27,500 bases of DNA from contig CM035361.1 in the NCBI GenBank assembly GCA_020137815.1, forward strand, positions 2,278,042-2,305,541. The letters are read 5' to 3'. The translations under genes and the position numbers were made by a program. Positions 9,691 to 26,900 of the stretch are shown in pieces. This DNA is from Hormiphora californensis. Lineage: Eukaryota > Ctenophora > Tentaculata > Cydippida > Pleurobrachiidae. The notes beneath the pieces are model-generated. The model was not told where the DNA came from. It did no database searches and saw only the letters and a list, made by a program, of their open reading frames with translations. Every line of letters begins with the position of its first letter. The first letter of the stretch is position 1.

Positions 9691-9803
9691 TGACATGTTC
9701 CTCGTCTGTCAGCTCTCACACCGGGCCGAAGAACCGGTGTGAGCTAACGCGAGCTGTCCGAGGCGGTTAACCCGCCGAATGGACAGACTGCGTAGCATAG
9801 CAA
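9691..9803 (+). repeat. Dispersed element with multibranch secondary structure, copy 1
   Basis: A closing stem GTCTGTC (9704-9710) / GACAGAC (9782-9788) encloses two hairpins: TCACACCGG / CCGGTGTGA (9716-9742) and GGCGG / CCGCC (9762-9776). A diverged and shorter copy lies inverted at 23396-23466, so this is a repeat family rather than a single locus. It could derive from a small RNA gene or a SINE; no family is recognised. Confidence 0.6.
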
Positions 9804-9929
9804 CCAGCTCACAGCCCATAAAATATCATTCGTCGTTCTTTCCGGGTCTTCATCTACGTGATCCTAGTTGAATGATTGTGTCTAAATCTGACGTTCGATA
9901 GACTTATTGATAATATACTCAGAGAGACA

Positions 9930-10080
<151 letters not shown>

Positions 10081-10304
10081 CTATGAAGGATTAGGAAGTA
10101 ATGAAAGAAGAAAAATATAGACCATGTCTACTTCGAATGGGACATAATAATTGCCAAACGTCAAAGCAAAATGAAAAACTAGCTAATTTTTAGAAAATGA
10201 CGTACTTTCTCAGCCATTGCCAATTAGGAACCGGATTAGGAAAGTGACGCACTGCAAAAGTACTGTATTCAATTAAATTGCAGTCCTAGCTCTGGTCAGC
10301 TAGG

Positions 10305-10313
10305 TATAAAAAG
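10305..10313 (+). promoter_or_regulatory. TATA-box-like site
   Basis: A tataaaaag motif sits in GC-balanced context with no coding sequence around it. It could be a core promoter for a + strand transcript such as the ligand gene that starts at 12801. That would need a 5' untranslated exon, because 2.5 kb, including a 1.3-kb palindrome, lies between. Speculative. Confidence 0.25.
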
Positions 10314-10451
10314 GGCAGAGTTCTAGATCTGTTCGGAAGAATTCTTGAGCCCTCCAGGAAATTAGTGTCCTTCTGCAGGTTCAGAATTGTTAGACAGGTC
10401 TATTTTGTTGTGCTTTCAATAATGATATGTACTGATAGACCCCCTCCTATA

Positions 10452-10511
10452 GAACTGGCGGTGAGAGAAAGGAGAATCATACGTTATTCTTCTTTCTCTC
10501 ACCGCCAGTTC
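10452..10511. repeat. Hairpin, ~20-bp arms
   Basis: gaactggcggtgagagaaag pairs with ctttctctcaccgccagttc across a ~20-base loop. Confidence 0.75.
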
Positions 10512-10695
10512 AAAAGAACGGGGAGTTTAGGGTCGTGCCAGATTTGGTTTGCACAAACGCCATGATATTAAACCTCTACTGCTACAGACAGGGAATCGAG
10601 TGAGTGCGAGAGAAAGAGTTCGACTTGGCATTGGCTTCTTTCTTATTTAGACTCGAGCAAAACGTTATTGATATTCAGATACCCTAGTCTAAACT

Positions 10696-10772
10696 GTCAG
10701 GCCAATGCTCTGACCACAGTTCTCGCGCGCTTATTTGAGAGAAACGAGAATGGGTCAGACCAATGCTGTGAC
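10696..10772 (-). repeat. ~76-bp dispersed repeat, copy 2
   Basis: Inverted relative to the copy at 8461-8535, with the same layout: gtcaggccaatgctctgac and gtcagaccaatgctgtgac at the two ends. A looser match to the end motif, gtcaggcgaatgctc, occurs at about 9401. Confidence 0.7.
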
Positions 10773-10887
10773 AGAGTCTAAACCTCTTTATATACTTCAG
10801 TCACTAAACTCAAAATCAGCTAGACGGCCTCCCGATCGCACTAACTTCAAACCTGCTCAGACTAACGACTAGAATTGCAGGGGATCT

Positions 10888-10950
10888 AATAATGAAGGTC
10901 TAAACTCTAGACTAGTACTAGCAGTCTAAAGTTTAGACCTTCATTATTAT
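10888..10950. repeat. Hairpin with ~26-bp arms
   Basis: taataatgaaggtctaaact pairs with agtttagaccttcattatta around a short agtactagc centre. Its aatgaaggtct end motif recurs at 10981. Confidence 0.8.
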
Positions 10951-11008
10951 TTTACCAGCTCCTAGCAGGGTGGAGCTGAAAATGAAGGTCTGTTACTTGT
11001 TAGTTGTT

Positions 11009-11081
11009 ACAGACCAACTTACAAAATGTACGGGTATAAACATCATCAAAAAGTACCCGTATTTTTTACAAGTTGGTCTGT
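11009..11081. repeat. Hairpin with ~28-bp arms
   Basis: acagaccaacttacaaaatg...cgggta pairs with tacccgt...acaagttggtctgt across a ~17-base loop. Confidence 0.8.
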
Positions 11082-11175
11082 TAGGGGGCCTGTGTCAAAT
11101 GGGATGTTTGTGTCCAGACTGCCGCTGTCTCTTCGCAGGTGCCGCCTAGACAGGAAGTGTGCAGTAGGGTCAACA

Positions 11176-11179
<4 letters not shown>

Positions 11180-11220
<41 letters not shown>

Positions 11221-11228
11221 GAGAGAGA
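11180..11228 (+). repeat. (GA)n microsatellite
   Basis: GA repeat with one gata interruption. No gene is seen between here and the palindrome at 11470. Confidence 0.9.
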
Positions 11229-11465
11229 AAATAAGAGACTTGGTCCGCCAATCTTGCCCGTGTATCATGTACGTAGATGAACGCCCAATTTGCAAAATAC
11301 CGTTTTGACACGTTGCATGCAGATGATCATGAAGTGATAATCTCACTCACTGAGATATAGAATCTTATCTTTTCCGAAACAATTTCTATTTGTTTGACGC
11401 TTACTTAATCTATAAATTATAAAACCATTCGGTTGTTAAGTCTTTATTGTTGCAACTATGACTGT

Positions 11466-12776
11466 TTAAGGGTACACCTGGCGTTTTTCATCATCGAGTG
11501 CCCAACCAAATGACTTCACCAGGGTTTAGGTCATACAAAATGGACCTCAAATATGCAATTTTAGCCCTAAAGTCGAATTCATATTTTTGCTACAGCCTAT
11601 TTTCAAAGTGGCGTTTTTTCAATTTTTGTTGGAATTTTTAACCTCAGGACCACTTTTTTTGAGATAGAAACATTAAATTCTTGAAATTTGAAGAGAATAT
11701 AAAGGTGAATAAGCCCAAAGAAGGATTTTTGAAATGGAGCTTATTTCTGGCCATGAGAAGGGTTTACTTTTTTGCTTCTTTGACACGCTGGCTGAGAATG
11801 TTCCCATGCTTCATTAGAGATGAAAATCTGGAAATAGTTGCTCAAAACGATTATCTATGTGGCCCAAAAATTTTGGAACTTTCCCGCCAAAGATGTGGTG
11901 TACAGAGCTTGTTTTGTGAAACCCGTCTTTTTGAAAAAGAGAGGAATTCCCTGTATCTCCAAAACGGATGATCGTAGAGACCTGGGACCAAGCTTAATCG
12001 ATTCAGAAGGTCCGATTTTGGGGGGGTCTTCTGAGAGACATTTTGCTCCTACTCCAACCGTTTTTGCTGTAATTGCGAAAAAGGTATCAGCAAGTAAGGG
12101 GGAAATCAGCCCGAAGCAGGCTACTGGAATAGAGTTGTTCCCCCTTTTCATAGAATTGGTTTTTTGCAATTACAGCAAAAACGGTTGGAGTAGGAGCAAA
12201 ATGTCTCTCAGAAGACCCCCCCAAAATCGGACCTTCTGAATCGATTAAGTTTGGTCCCAGGTCTCTACGATCATCCGTTTTGGAGATACAGGGAATTCCT
12301 CTCTTTTTCAAAAAGACGGGTTTCACAAAACAAGCTCTGTACACCACATCTTTGGCGGGAAAGTTCCAAAATTTTTGGGCCACATAGATAATCGTTTTGA
12401 GCAACTATTTCCAGATTTTCATCTCTAATGAAGCATGGGAAAATTCTCAGCCAGCGTGTCAAAGAAGCAAAAAAGTAAACCCTTCTCATGGCCAGAAATA
12501 AGCTCCATTTCAAAAATCCTTCTTTGGGCTTATTCACCTTTATATTCTCTTCAAATTCCAAGAATTTAATGTTTCTATCTCAAAAAAAGTGGTCCTGAGG
12601 TTAAAAATTCCAACAAAAATTGAAAAAACGCCACTTTGAAAATAGGCTGTAGCAAAAATATGAATTCGACTTTAGGGCTAAAATTGCATATTTGAGGTCC
12701 ATTTTGTATGACCTAAACCCTGGTGAAGTCATTTGGTTGGGCACTCGATGATGAAAAACGCCAGGTGTACCCTTAA
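11466..12776. mobile_element. 1.3-kb near-perfect palindrome with TTAA ends (piggyBac-type non-autonomous element)
   Basis: TTAA at 11466-11469 is followed by GGGTACACCTGGCG, and CGCCAGGTGTACCC is followed by TTAA at 12773-12776. The arms, 11470 to about 12079 and about 12161 to 12772, are ~610 bp each and nearly identical as reverse complements, with an ~80-bp centre. A TTAA target duplication with GGG/CCC ends fits piggyBac-type insertion. No transposase is present; the mirrored open frames of ~96 and ~105 codons on both strands arise from the palindrome and are not called. The right end is 24 bp from the ATG of the ligand gene. Confidence 0.85.
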
Positions 12777-12800
12777 TATTGTGCCGATACCTAGTTCAGT

Positions 12801-18894
<6,094 letters not shown>

Positions 18895-20040
18895 TGGTTC
18901 TGTAAGAAGTGGAAGTTCAGCTGGATTTACCGGAACCGAAGCTGTACATGTACCAACGAGCTCGAGCTTAAAAATCAAAAGACTGTTGAGAAAATGAATT
19001 AAGCTCAAAGAACGTGCCAGTCTGCAGTAGCTATAAAGTATAATAGAGACAATTGAAAACCATATAAGATTTTTATATCAGCTTATTGAAAACTTTTACT
19101 AGACATAGAAAAGTTTAAGTGAAAGGCCGTACTCCTTGTTGAAGAAGGGGTGCTCAGCTCAGTGCTCCTTGCTAAGCTCACTGCTCAGTCATAGTGCATG
19201 CATTTTGTCTTTAACGCTCAACCGATGTGCAATCACCCACGCTAACCGGTGACGGAGCACCACAGAGATCTTTTGACTTTTCCATTCTTCGATTTATTAT
19301 CCTATTTCAAATCCAAAATGAATTTCTCAATTTGTACACTGCCCCCTTTTTTAAACGCTCTTGTCTTCATTTGTGCAGTGGTCAGGCAATTTAATTTAAT
19401 TGGCAGCACTGGTTACATCTAGATGTGCCGGGTATACATGGCCCTTCTAAAATGGGAACATATAATACATCGTATATGTAATATATATACCACGTTTCTG
19501 ATTAACAATCTTGGTTATGGTATGCGTTTGTGAATTTAGTTTTACCAACTCTTTTATTTTTGCAATTAACAAGTATGATAATGTTTTCACCGGTTTTTCT
19601 CATTTCAATTTTAGTTTATGTGACCATTCATCACTCATTATTAGTTTAACTTTAAGTTTCAGTTTAGTACTATTAACAAGTAGCTTTGTTTTTCATAGTT
19701 CGCATGCAGCGTAGCACCGTGTTTTTCATGAATACACTGATCTATTGTTGAATGCCTTATTATACAGTGTGTACCGTGTAGTGTATCGATATATTTGTCT
19801 TCCAAATATTCTAGATTTCAGATTCATAAACCAGTTAAATGATTACCTTTACTCTTTACACCTACACATGTTGGCACATCGCATGTGTTTGGCTCACAAT
19901 TGTTGTGTTCAAGTGCAATTGACTGATTGCCCGCATGTAGGAGAAAATTATAATCATTCCCCGATCATTGATGGAATTGCTCGGAGGCAACAGTGGGGGA
20001 ATTCTTTAAAGAAAGTTGGCATAGACACCTTCGAAGGGGG
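18895..20040. other. AT-rich region without a recognised gene
   Basis: 3' flank of the ligand gene. The open frames at 19511-19714 and 19745-20143 show no protein-like composition, no splice context and no homology that I can recognise; the second runs into a GA microsatellite. Confidence 0.4.
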
Positions 20041-20096
20041 AGATCGAGAGGGAGAGGGAAAGAGAGACAGAGAGAGAGGGAGAGAGAGAGAGAGAG

Positions 20097-20160
<64 letters not shown>

Positions 20161-20172
20161 TAGAGAGAGAGA
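20040..20172 (+). repeat. (GA)n microsatellite with G-rich flank
   Basis: GA repeats with ggg and gata interruptions, followed by a G-rich stretch to about 20225. Confidence 0.9.
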
Positions 20173-20283
20173 AAGGGGGGTGGGGGGGGGCCGGTTGTAA
20201 TGTCCGGGTGGGGATGGGGGGAGGGGTTTTAGTTTAGAGCCCTGGTTAACACAGTGCAGTTCAAGGTCATCCTACTCACGACA

Positions 20284-20381
20284 CAAGTCTGTAGTAGATA
20301 TCTCGAGCAGCGTCCCTCAAGGTTGTCGTGCCTTATCGTATCTCCCCAGTCATCCTCGAGCCATTCTATTTCATCGGGACC
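20284..20381 (-). other. Possible coding exon fragment, weak
   Basis: The - strand reads open with acidic, tryptophan-containing composition (PDEIEWLEDDWGDTIRHDN) between an acceptor-like cctctag and a good donor gtc-gtgagt. It does not join in phase with the receptor exons at 22343-22949 and no partner exon was found. The family is not recognised. Confidence 0.2.
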
Positions 20382-21146
20382 TAGAGGCCAAGCCTCAAAT
20401 TAATTTGTTTAAAGTAGTGTTGAAAAGTTTGATCTAACATTGATTGTTCATTATGAAAATCATATAAACCTATATACATAATAACTTGTCATATTATTTA
20501 GGCCGGGTTGGGGGGGAGATGAAAGATAGGCTGCTAGATGAAAGATATAAACACTAAAAGTATAGTAGTAGTTCACTGTTCAATTGTCCTGCCAGAAGGA
20601 AAACAACTGAATTCATCCAACATCTTATCTGACTGGTGAGAGTCTAATACAGATGGTGTATGCAGTATGGGCTTGGCTGAAACCCCAAACTAGTGGCTCA
20701 ATATTGTGGTTGAGTAGAGATAGCTTACTGGGGACAAGGAGTGCCATTTTATCTTTTTTACTGTGCGAGAAGCAAAATATACACTGGTTTGTAGCAATCT
20801 TTTACTTGCCAGCGCTGTCTTGTCTCCTCTGGAGGAGACTTAACAAACCCACTTTTCTCGATATTGAGTGAGATATTGCGTGAACTATGACGTCATTGTC
20901 GCTTCAATTTGGCCCAAATCACGTGATTTTACCACGTGATTAGGGGGTTACGCAAGGTTTGGAGAGCTTGTGCCCAGTGTCCCGATCTCTGGAATATGAA
21001 GGAAAGATAAATGCAAAAATTCTGCAGCAAAACAAAATCTATGCAGCAAAATGAAAAATTATTAGGGCACTGCAGCAGCAGCTACTGCTGCAGCAGAAGA
21101 TATTTCCCACACTTACACACAGAGCAGTGCTGCAGCAGTGTGTAAC

Positions 21147-21190
21147 ATATTCTATCTCTCTGTTATAACAGAGAGAGATAGAATATGTTG
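21147..21190. repeat. Perfect hairpin, 22-bp arms
   Basis: aacatattctatctctctgt is mirrored as acagagagagatagaatatg around ta-ta. It lies within a CTGCAG-rich region. Confidence 0.85.
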
Positions 21191-21340
21191 GGGCAGCCCC
21201 AGTTGTGCCTAGTGCACCGACAACAGTCAAGTAAGGGGGAAGGGGGGAAGAAAAGAGAGATTATACTTTAACATAGCTCTCTTATTTCCCATAGCTTTAC
21301 AAAGGGGTGAGATCGTTACTGTCATGTTGCAGTCCTTGCA

Positions 21341-21820
21341 GTGGAATTTTCTTGGAATTTTCCATCTCTGCAGTCCCTGCTGCAGTGCTGCAGAGACTGC
21401 AGCAGTGGAATTTTCTTGGAATTTTCCATCTCTGCAGTCCCTGCTGCAGTGCTGCAGAGACTGCAGCAGTGGAATTTTCTTGGAATTTTCCATCTCTGCA
21501 GTCCCTGCTGCAGTGCTGCAGAGACTACAGCAGTGGAATTTCTTGGAATATTCCATCTCTGCAGCACTGCAGCAGGGACGGCAGAGAATATTTCAAGGAA
21601 TTTTGATAAACTGAGAACTGCAGTAGGGAATATTTCAGGGAACATTCCAATCTTATAGGGACTGCAGGGGACTGCAGTAGGGAATATTCTAGGGAAAATT
21701 CCAATCTTATAGGGATGCAGTAGGGGAATATCCAGGGAATTTTCCAATTTATAGGGACTGCAGTAGGGGAATATTTCAGGGAAAATTCCAATCTATAGGG
21801 ACTGCCGGGGTTGAAAATTT
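21341..21820 (+). repeat. Two minisatellites rich in CTGCAG and GGAATTTTCC
   Basis: First array: a 64-bp unit (gtggaattttcttggaattttccatctctgcagtccctgctgcag...) starting at 21341, 21405 and 21469, with a partial fourth at 21533. Second array, to about 21820: ~50-bp units with actgcagtaggggaatatttcagggaaaattccaatctatagg. Open frames on both strands follow the repeat periodicity and are not genes. The flanks 20978-20992 and 21909-21920 share an inverted gtgtcccgat motif, which may mark the edges of one larger element. Confidence 0.85.
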
Positions 21821-22342
21821 GAAAAATCCCTATCCATGGCTGCAGCAAACACGTAAAAATTCTTGCAGCAAAACGAGCCCCAAAATGAAAATTCCAGACG
21901 TGAAAAAAAATCGGGACACCGGGAGCTTGTGTAAAAAACTTCAACTTACTACCCCCTCAATTTTCACTAAGCAAGATTTCTAAAAAAGTTTCGTCGACAC
22001 AAAACCATGCTTTAAGGGGTGTGAAAATCAATTAGAAGGGTGATGAAAGGGAGTTACGCAACGTTTTTAAGTGTGCTTAAAGTTTCGTCGAAGAGCCCCT
22101 GGCGTGACCGATATTGAGCTCACACACAGTGCGCGGGGGGTTGCGCCAGGTGTCTATGTCACCAAATATCTAGGTAAACTAATAAAACTGTATGTAGGTG
22201 TATAAATGAAACCGTTCTTTTTCATCTTTTTAATTAAGAAATAAAACCAACTAATTTTGTCCCTACTCCCTAAGGATAAATTGATCGTAATTAGATCATT
22301 AGGTTTATTAATGAACATCATTGTCACACTCACACTTCCTAC

Positions 22343-22949
22343 CTCAGCTGAATAAGCCGGACTATACAGAGCAGTGCAGCCACAGAGATACTGGAATGCC
22401 CAATAACATAGACCAGGGAAGAGTGGATTTTAGTCCACAAGGGGGCAGCTGAAATGTAGCTGATTACAGTTGGTAATCCATGGTTGAAATTAGTTCTTTA
22501 GTTTTATGTACAATAGAGATCAATCATCAATCATTCATACATCTCTTTTGTAAACTGTACTAAACATTGCCAGCTTTAATGCACATTGCACATACGTATG
22601 ATAACAAATGGCTGCTGTTTTGAGCTCGTCAATAAGACCACTTGATGGAAAGGGCGGAAGAAACACATGAGTAGATCAAGGGCACAGAGAGATTTAAAAA
22701 GGAAAGTTGCAGAGGATTGGGGTTGACGGTAGTTGAACATGAACACCACCGGGTTTAGAATGATTCCTGAAATAGATATACTCGATAATGTGAGGGTAGT
22801 TACGGTTACCAGTGACCAAACGGGTGATAACTACTATTTTTAGAGGGTCCTAATTGAGCTGTGTTGGAGTCTGGAATTTCAATTACCTATGGAGGCTGAC
22901 AACGCGAAAAGTATTGCGAAAAAGTAGTTAAAGAAGGCATCAAAAGAGT
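22343..22949 (-). pseudogene. Rhodopsin-like GPCR, partial: exons for TM1 to TM3 only
   Basis: Three - strand exons join in phase: 22887-22949, 22596-22766 and 22343-22448. The first two encode TM1 (NYFFAILFALSASIGIILNP, with the GxxxN pattern) and TM2 (FLFKSLCALDLLMCFF, equivalent to LAxADLL). The third encodes TM3 ending AALLCIVRLIQL, where IVR is at the DRY position. The acceptor of the first exon is preceded by actaaac, a good branch-point match. No start exon with ATG was found above 22950 and no TM4-TM7 exons were found down to the ligand gene. It is therefore either a truncated copy or a gene whose other exons I missed. A candidate upstream exon at about 23149-23205 joins in phase but is not recognisable. 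Unlike the receptor at 4141, this one is split by introns. Confidence 0.6.
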
Positions 22950-23395
22950 CTGCATTGTGGGGTGAGATGTTTAGTTCAGAGGAACAGAGAAATTAAATGT
23001 CCCAAATATCGTCATTATTTACTAAGGGGACAACATAGATTTGATGCGAAACAATCAATATCAAATAACAAGTATACGAGTTCTGATACGCTAGAAAGAA
23101 AGTAAAAAAATTGAAATCTTAGCAAAAAAGGGTGTGTTGTTACACTTACACTGGATTGGCTTTATACAGCCAAAGCAAAGCGCAGTAAAACGAGAAACTG
23201 ACTGCTGTAATATAATTATGTAACTATATATGCCAGAAAGTGGGTGGATGAAGTACGTGATCAAGGTTTTATCACATACGAGACACGTGAGGTGGAGCTG
23301 ATAATACTGGTCTTAAGTTTCCATTCCAAGGCCAGGGTTTTCTTTTCGACGTTCACACAGCCACGAGGGTGAATTATACAATTTAGGGAGAAACA

Positions 23396-23466
23396 TTGCC
23401 ATGCTACGCAGTCTGTCAGTTCGGCACTTTGAGCGGTGTGAGAGCTGTCAGACGAGGACCATGTCA
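23396..23466 (-). repeat. Dispersed structured element, copy 2
   Basis: On the - strand it reads tgacatggtcctcgtctgac...gacagactgcgtagcatggcaa, matching both ends of 9691-9803 but lacking the second inner hairpin. It makes up part of a 71-codon open frame (23261-23476), which is therefore not called as a gene. Confidence 0.6.
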
Positions 23467-23990
23467 AGAGAAACACTAAACAGGGCAGTTAATACTCGAT
23501 TTACCGGAATCACCAGGGAAAGGGTTTTTGCTCTGTGAACGGTGTTAAGAGGTAAAATATCATCATTGCATTAACATTAAAAATTTTGGGAAATTTATCC
23601 GTCCACCTCCGGTAAATTGAGGTTTGTATGTTGAGTACACACTGTTACAAATATTATGTACATGTAAAAAGGTAAAATACTGATTAACAAAAATGTACAT
23701 GGTGTTTACTAAAAACCTGTTGAAATTCTACTAAGCCCTAATAACTAACTAAGCCCTAATTATATTCTAATTATTCTCTGTATCGGTTTCAAACAAGCAT
23801 GATCTAAGAATTGAACCTACGCCTAGACTCTAGCAAAACTATCAAGTTTCGCTGGAAAAATCCAACGTTATCGATATTCTCTTTCTTTTAAAAAAGGTAT
23901 AGAATAATTAATGATCAACCCTTAAATCGTGCTTTCATAATCATAAACTATGCCTAACTTCGTTGAATTGATAAAGTCTTGTGTGTTAAT

Positions 23991-26900
23991 TTAGTAAGGT
24001 AACTCTCTATTCTTTTTCTCCATCCGAATCGTCCCCATGATCTTACTCTTCTTATTATCTTTAACGTTGTTATTCGTGAAATTCTTTATCCTCGCCTCAG
24101 TAGACCTGGCAAGCAGGAAATGGGGGTTTATATTGAATCTTTTTGGTGAACAACAGTCGACTATTTGAATTAGTACTCTGTTATAAAAAACGGTAGTTTT
24201 TGAGTAATTCTTACCGCGACCGACTCCTTTTCTCCTGTTTTAAGGTTCCTCAGCTCCGTAACAATCACTTCGATGCTCTCTAGAGTCAACCCACTCTTCA
24301 CTCGATCACTAAATTCCTCACTGAGATAGGGAATTATTAATATCTTATTACGTTAAATTAGATACAGTCAAACCTCGATTTACCAGTCCAACTATTTTGA
24401 GTTTCTTCGGCTTCAATGGCTAGATGAACAAACAAAAGTTGTCAAACAAATTGTCGGCTTCTAGTTGCTTACATAATTTGAAAAAACTAACTTAATTTCT
24501 AATTTACCTGTAAAATTGCACTGGACCGGTAGAATGATAATCCCCACTCAGCAATAAACGATATGACAAGTGCGTCCCTTTGCCTGTCGTCTGTCAATTT
24601 GAACTTTGATGTGTCAAATACACATTTGTAAATCATCATTGTTAATACAACAGCTTGTTAGTACTTTTTGTGGTAGGATATTTGTTGTTTTGTTTGTAAA
24701 AATACAAATAAATTGATTTACATTTTTCTTTGACTTTCCGATTTCAATTAGGTTTGTGATTTGTGTTTATCGAAATAGACTCGAGCTGTCTTCCCGGTAA
24801 AATCTGAAAATAATATCTGGTAATAAAACATTCATTGACTCCGTACTTTTAGTTAGTTACTTTTTGATACAAATATATAAAAAGTACAAACCTCCACTTT
24901 TAGGACATATTTTTGCTGAGATGAAGTTTCAAAGTTTTCCATCTGAAAATCTTTTCCGTCTGATTTAAGAAAAACTCTTTGATCTGTGGAGTTACCGGCA
25001 ACCTAAAACAGTGATCAACAAAATTCAACATACACGTTAGAATACGTTAATTACTTATATTATTAAGAAAATTTTTATTTATACAAAACCTATTGATGAA
25101 GAATTCGATAATTATCTCTTCGTCGAGATAAGTGTCTCCAGACAGTCAGAATTCTTGCCCAGTTTAAACATTTTCAACACTTGCAAATTTAGCAATTATG
25201 ATAAACAGCGGTTTTGCAGTACTTAATTATATTGAATAAAACTGATTATATTTATAGCTGTAACAATTACCATTATGAATCATGTTTAGATAAACTAAGT
25301 AACCAGAGTTTAATGCTTGCCTTAATAGTCAATCACTGTGAGACAGACACCTCTAAAGCCCAGCCCCAAAGCCTTACAAAATATGCAAAGAGTGAATAAA
25401 TATATTTTCTGGGGAAGCATATATATATCATAATCTTGTCCCTTGTAGACCTCTAGAAGGATTAGTTTATCGATATTATCATATCATGATCACAAGATGA
25501 ATAATATTGATCACTTGATTACATAGGAAACAAAAATCCGATAAACACGTATACCAATGATGCACTTACATTTCTCTCTTAGTCGTTCTCATATCGTGAT
25601 CTTTATCTCTCTCTACTCCTCCTCCTCTTATTATGAAAATTCTATACCAGTAACTGCCGTAGTACCTGTCGGTGGCTCTGTGGCGGCTCTGTCGCTGGAT
25701 CTGTCGGGCGGCTCTGTCGGGCTGGGCTCTGTCGGGGCGGGCGCTGTCGGGCTGGGCTCTGTCGGGGCGGGCTCTGTCGGGGGTGATCCCCTTGTTTGAT
25801 CAAGACTGCTGCCACTTTCATTAAATGGTGGCCCCGTCACCTCTCCCCTCCCGTACTCTCCGACGGATATTCCAAACTTAAGGAATCTGAACAGTAAACA
25901 ATCAAATGTTACTGCTAATATAAATAGTGTACTTAATAAATTTTGAATAAATTGGACGCCTATTCAGATACCTCTCCCATCTGTCCTTTATATCAATCCA
26001 CCGGCCGATCTGTGGTTCGGATATCGATTCCTCCTGAAAATAATTCCAATATCAAAATTGAAGCTTGGAGCTGATAACTGATTATGTTTGCCTTGCTCGA
26101 CCCTGTTTACCTCTTCCAGCACAAATGAAAAGGAGGGTTAGAACATAACAATTAGGTCCATTGAATTATAATCTAATGTAAGTTTTAATAAATTACCCCA
26201 GATTGCATCTCCGACATTAGAAGTGCATTTAAAGTATACTCATCAATCAACCGAAGTTTTCGGGCCAAGACATCCCCCGGGACCGTCTCGTTATCGTCGT
26301 TCTTGGCGCTGATATACACCTAAAACAGATAGAATTGAAAATAAAAGATAACATATAACATGTGAAATTTATCGATTTTGACGTGCACACCATGTTAACA
26401 TGTGATGTGACGCGCAAAAATTTTCCACGCACGAGAAGGGGGTGACAACTTCAAAAATCCGACTTTACCATAACCCTAACCCTCTTAATTACCGCACATC
26501 TTTTTTGTCCCTTCTTAGCGACGATTCTTTCACATGTTATAAGATACCCCGTCTGAACCATTAGTTCTTTGAAGAACCCGGTATCTTTTTGTACCACCCT
26601 CTTGTCCATAGTCACAATAAAGCGTGCCTGGTTTTTCTGAAAGGTTGTAGGTGATAAAATATAATATATAACGAATTTAGATACAGAGTTGCATCGTTTG
26701 AAAATAATGTGTCTTTGTGACTAACCAATAGTTGTAAACTAGTGTACATGCGGGCCAGGCCTCTTTTGAGCGTGTCAAGTTTCGATGTCACAAAGTTCGC
26801 TGAAGAAATTCATTAAGGGTTTCTTGTGAACACTTCAATTCAGTAACTATTGATATCACGCAAAGATGATACTTAATCTACTCATATATAGATTAGATAC

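Noticed and set aside
11681-12561. Several open frames of ~96-133 codons on both strands
   Set aside because: They mirror each other because the region is a palindrome; no transposase-like or other recognisable motifs.
20653-20871. 72-codon + strand open frame with hydrophobic stretches
   Set aside because: No recognisable motif or splice context; the hydrophobic part does not match any receptor segment.
21227-21944. Open frames of ~96-141 codons on both strands
   Set aside because: They follow the 64-bp and ~50-bp tandem repeat periods; the peptide repeats exactly with the DNA unit.
23261-23476. 71-codon - strand open frame with many cysteines
   Set aside because: No ATG start, does not join in phase to the receptor exons, and half of it is the dispersed structured repeat also found at 9691-9803.
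26471-26485. ccataaccctaaccct, resembling a telomeric repeat
   Set aside because: Only about two units, next to an exon of the - strand gene; expected by chance.
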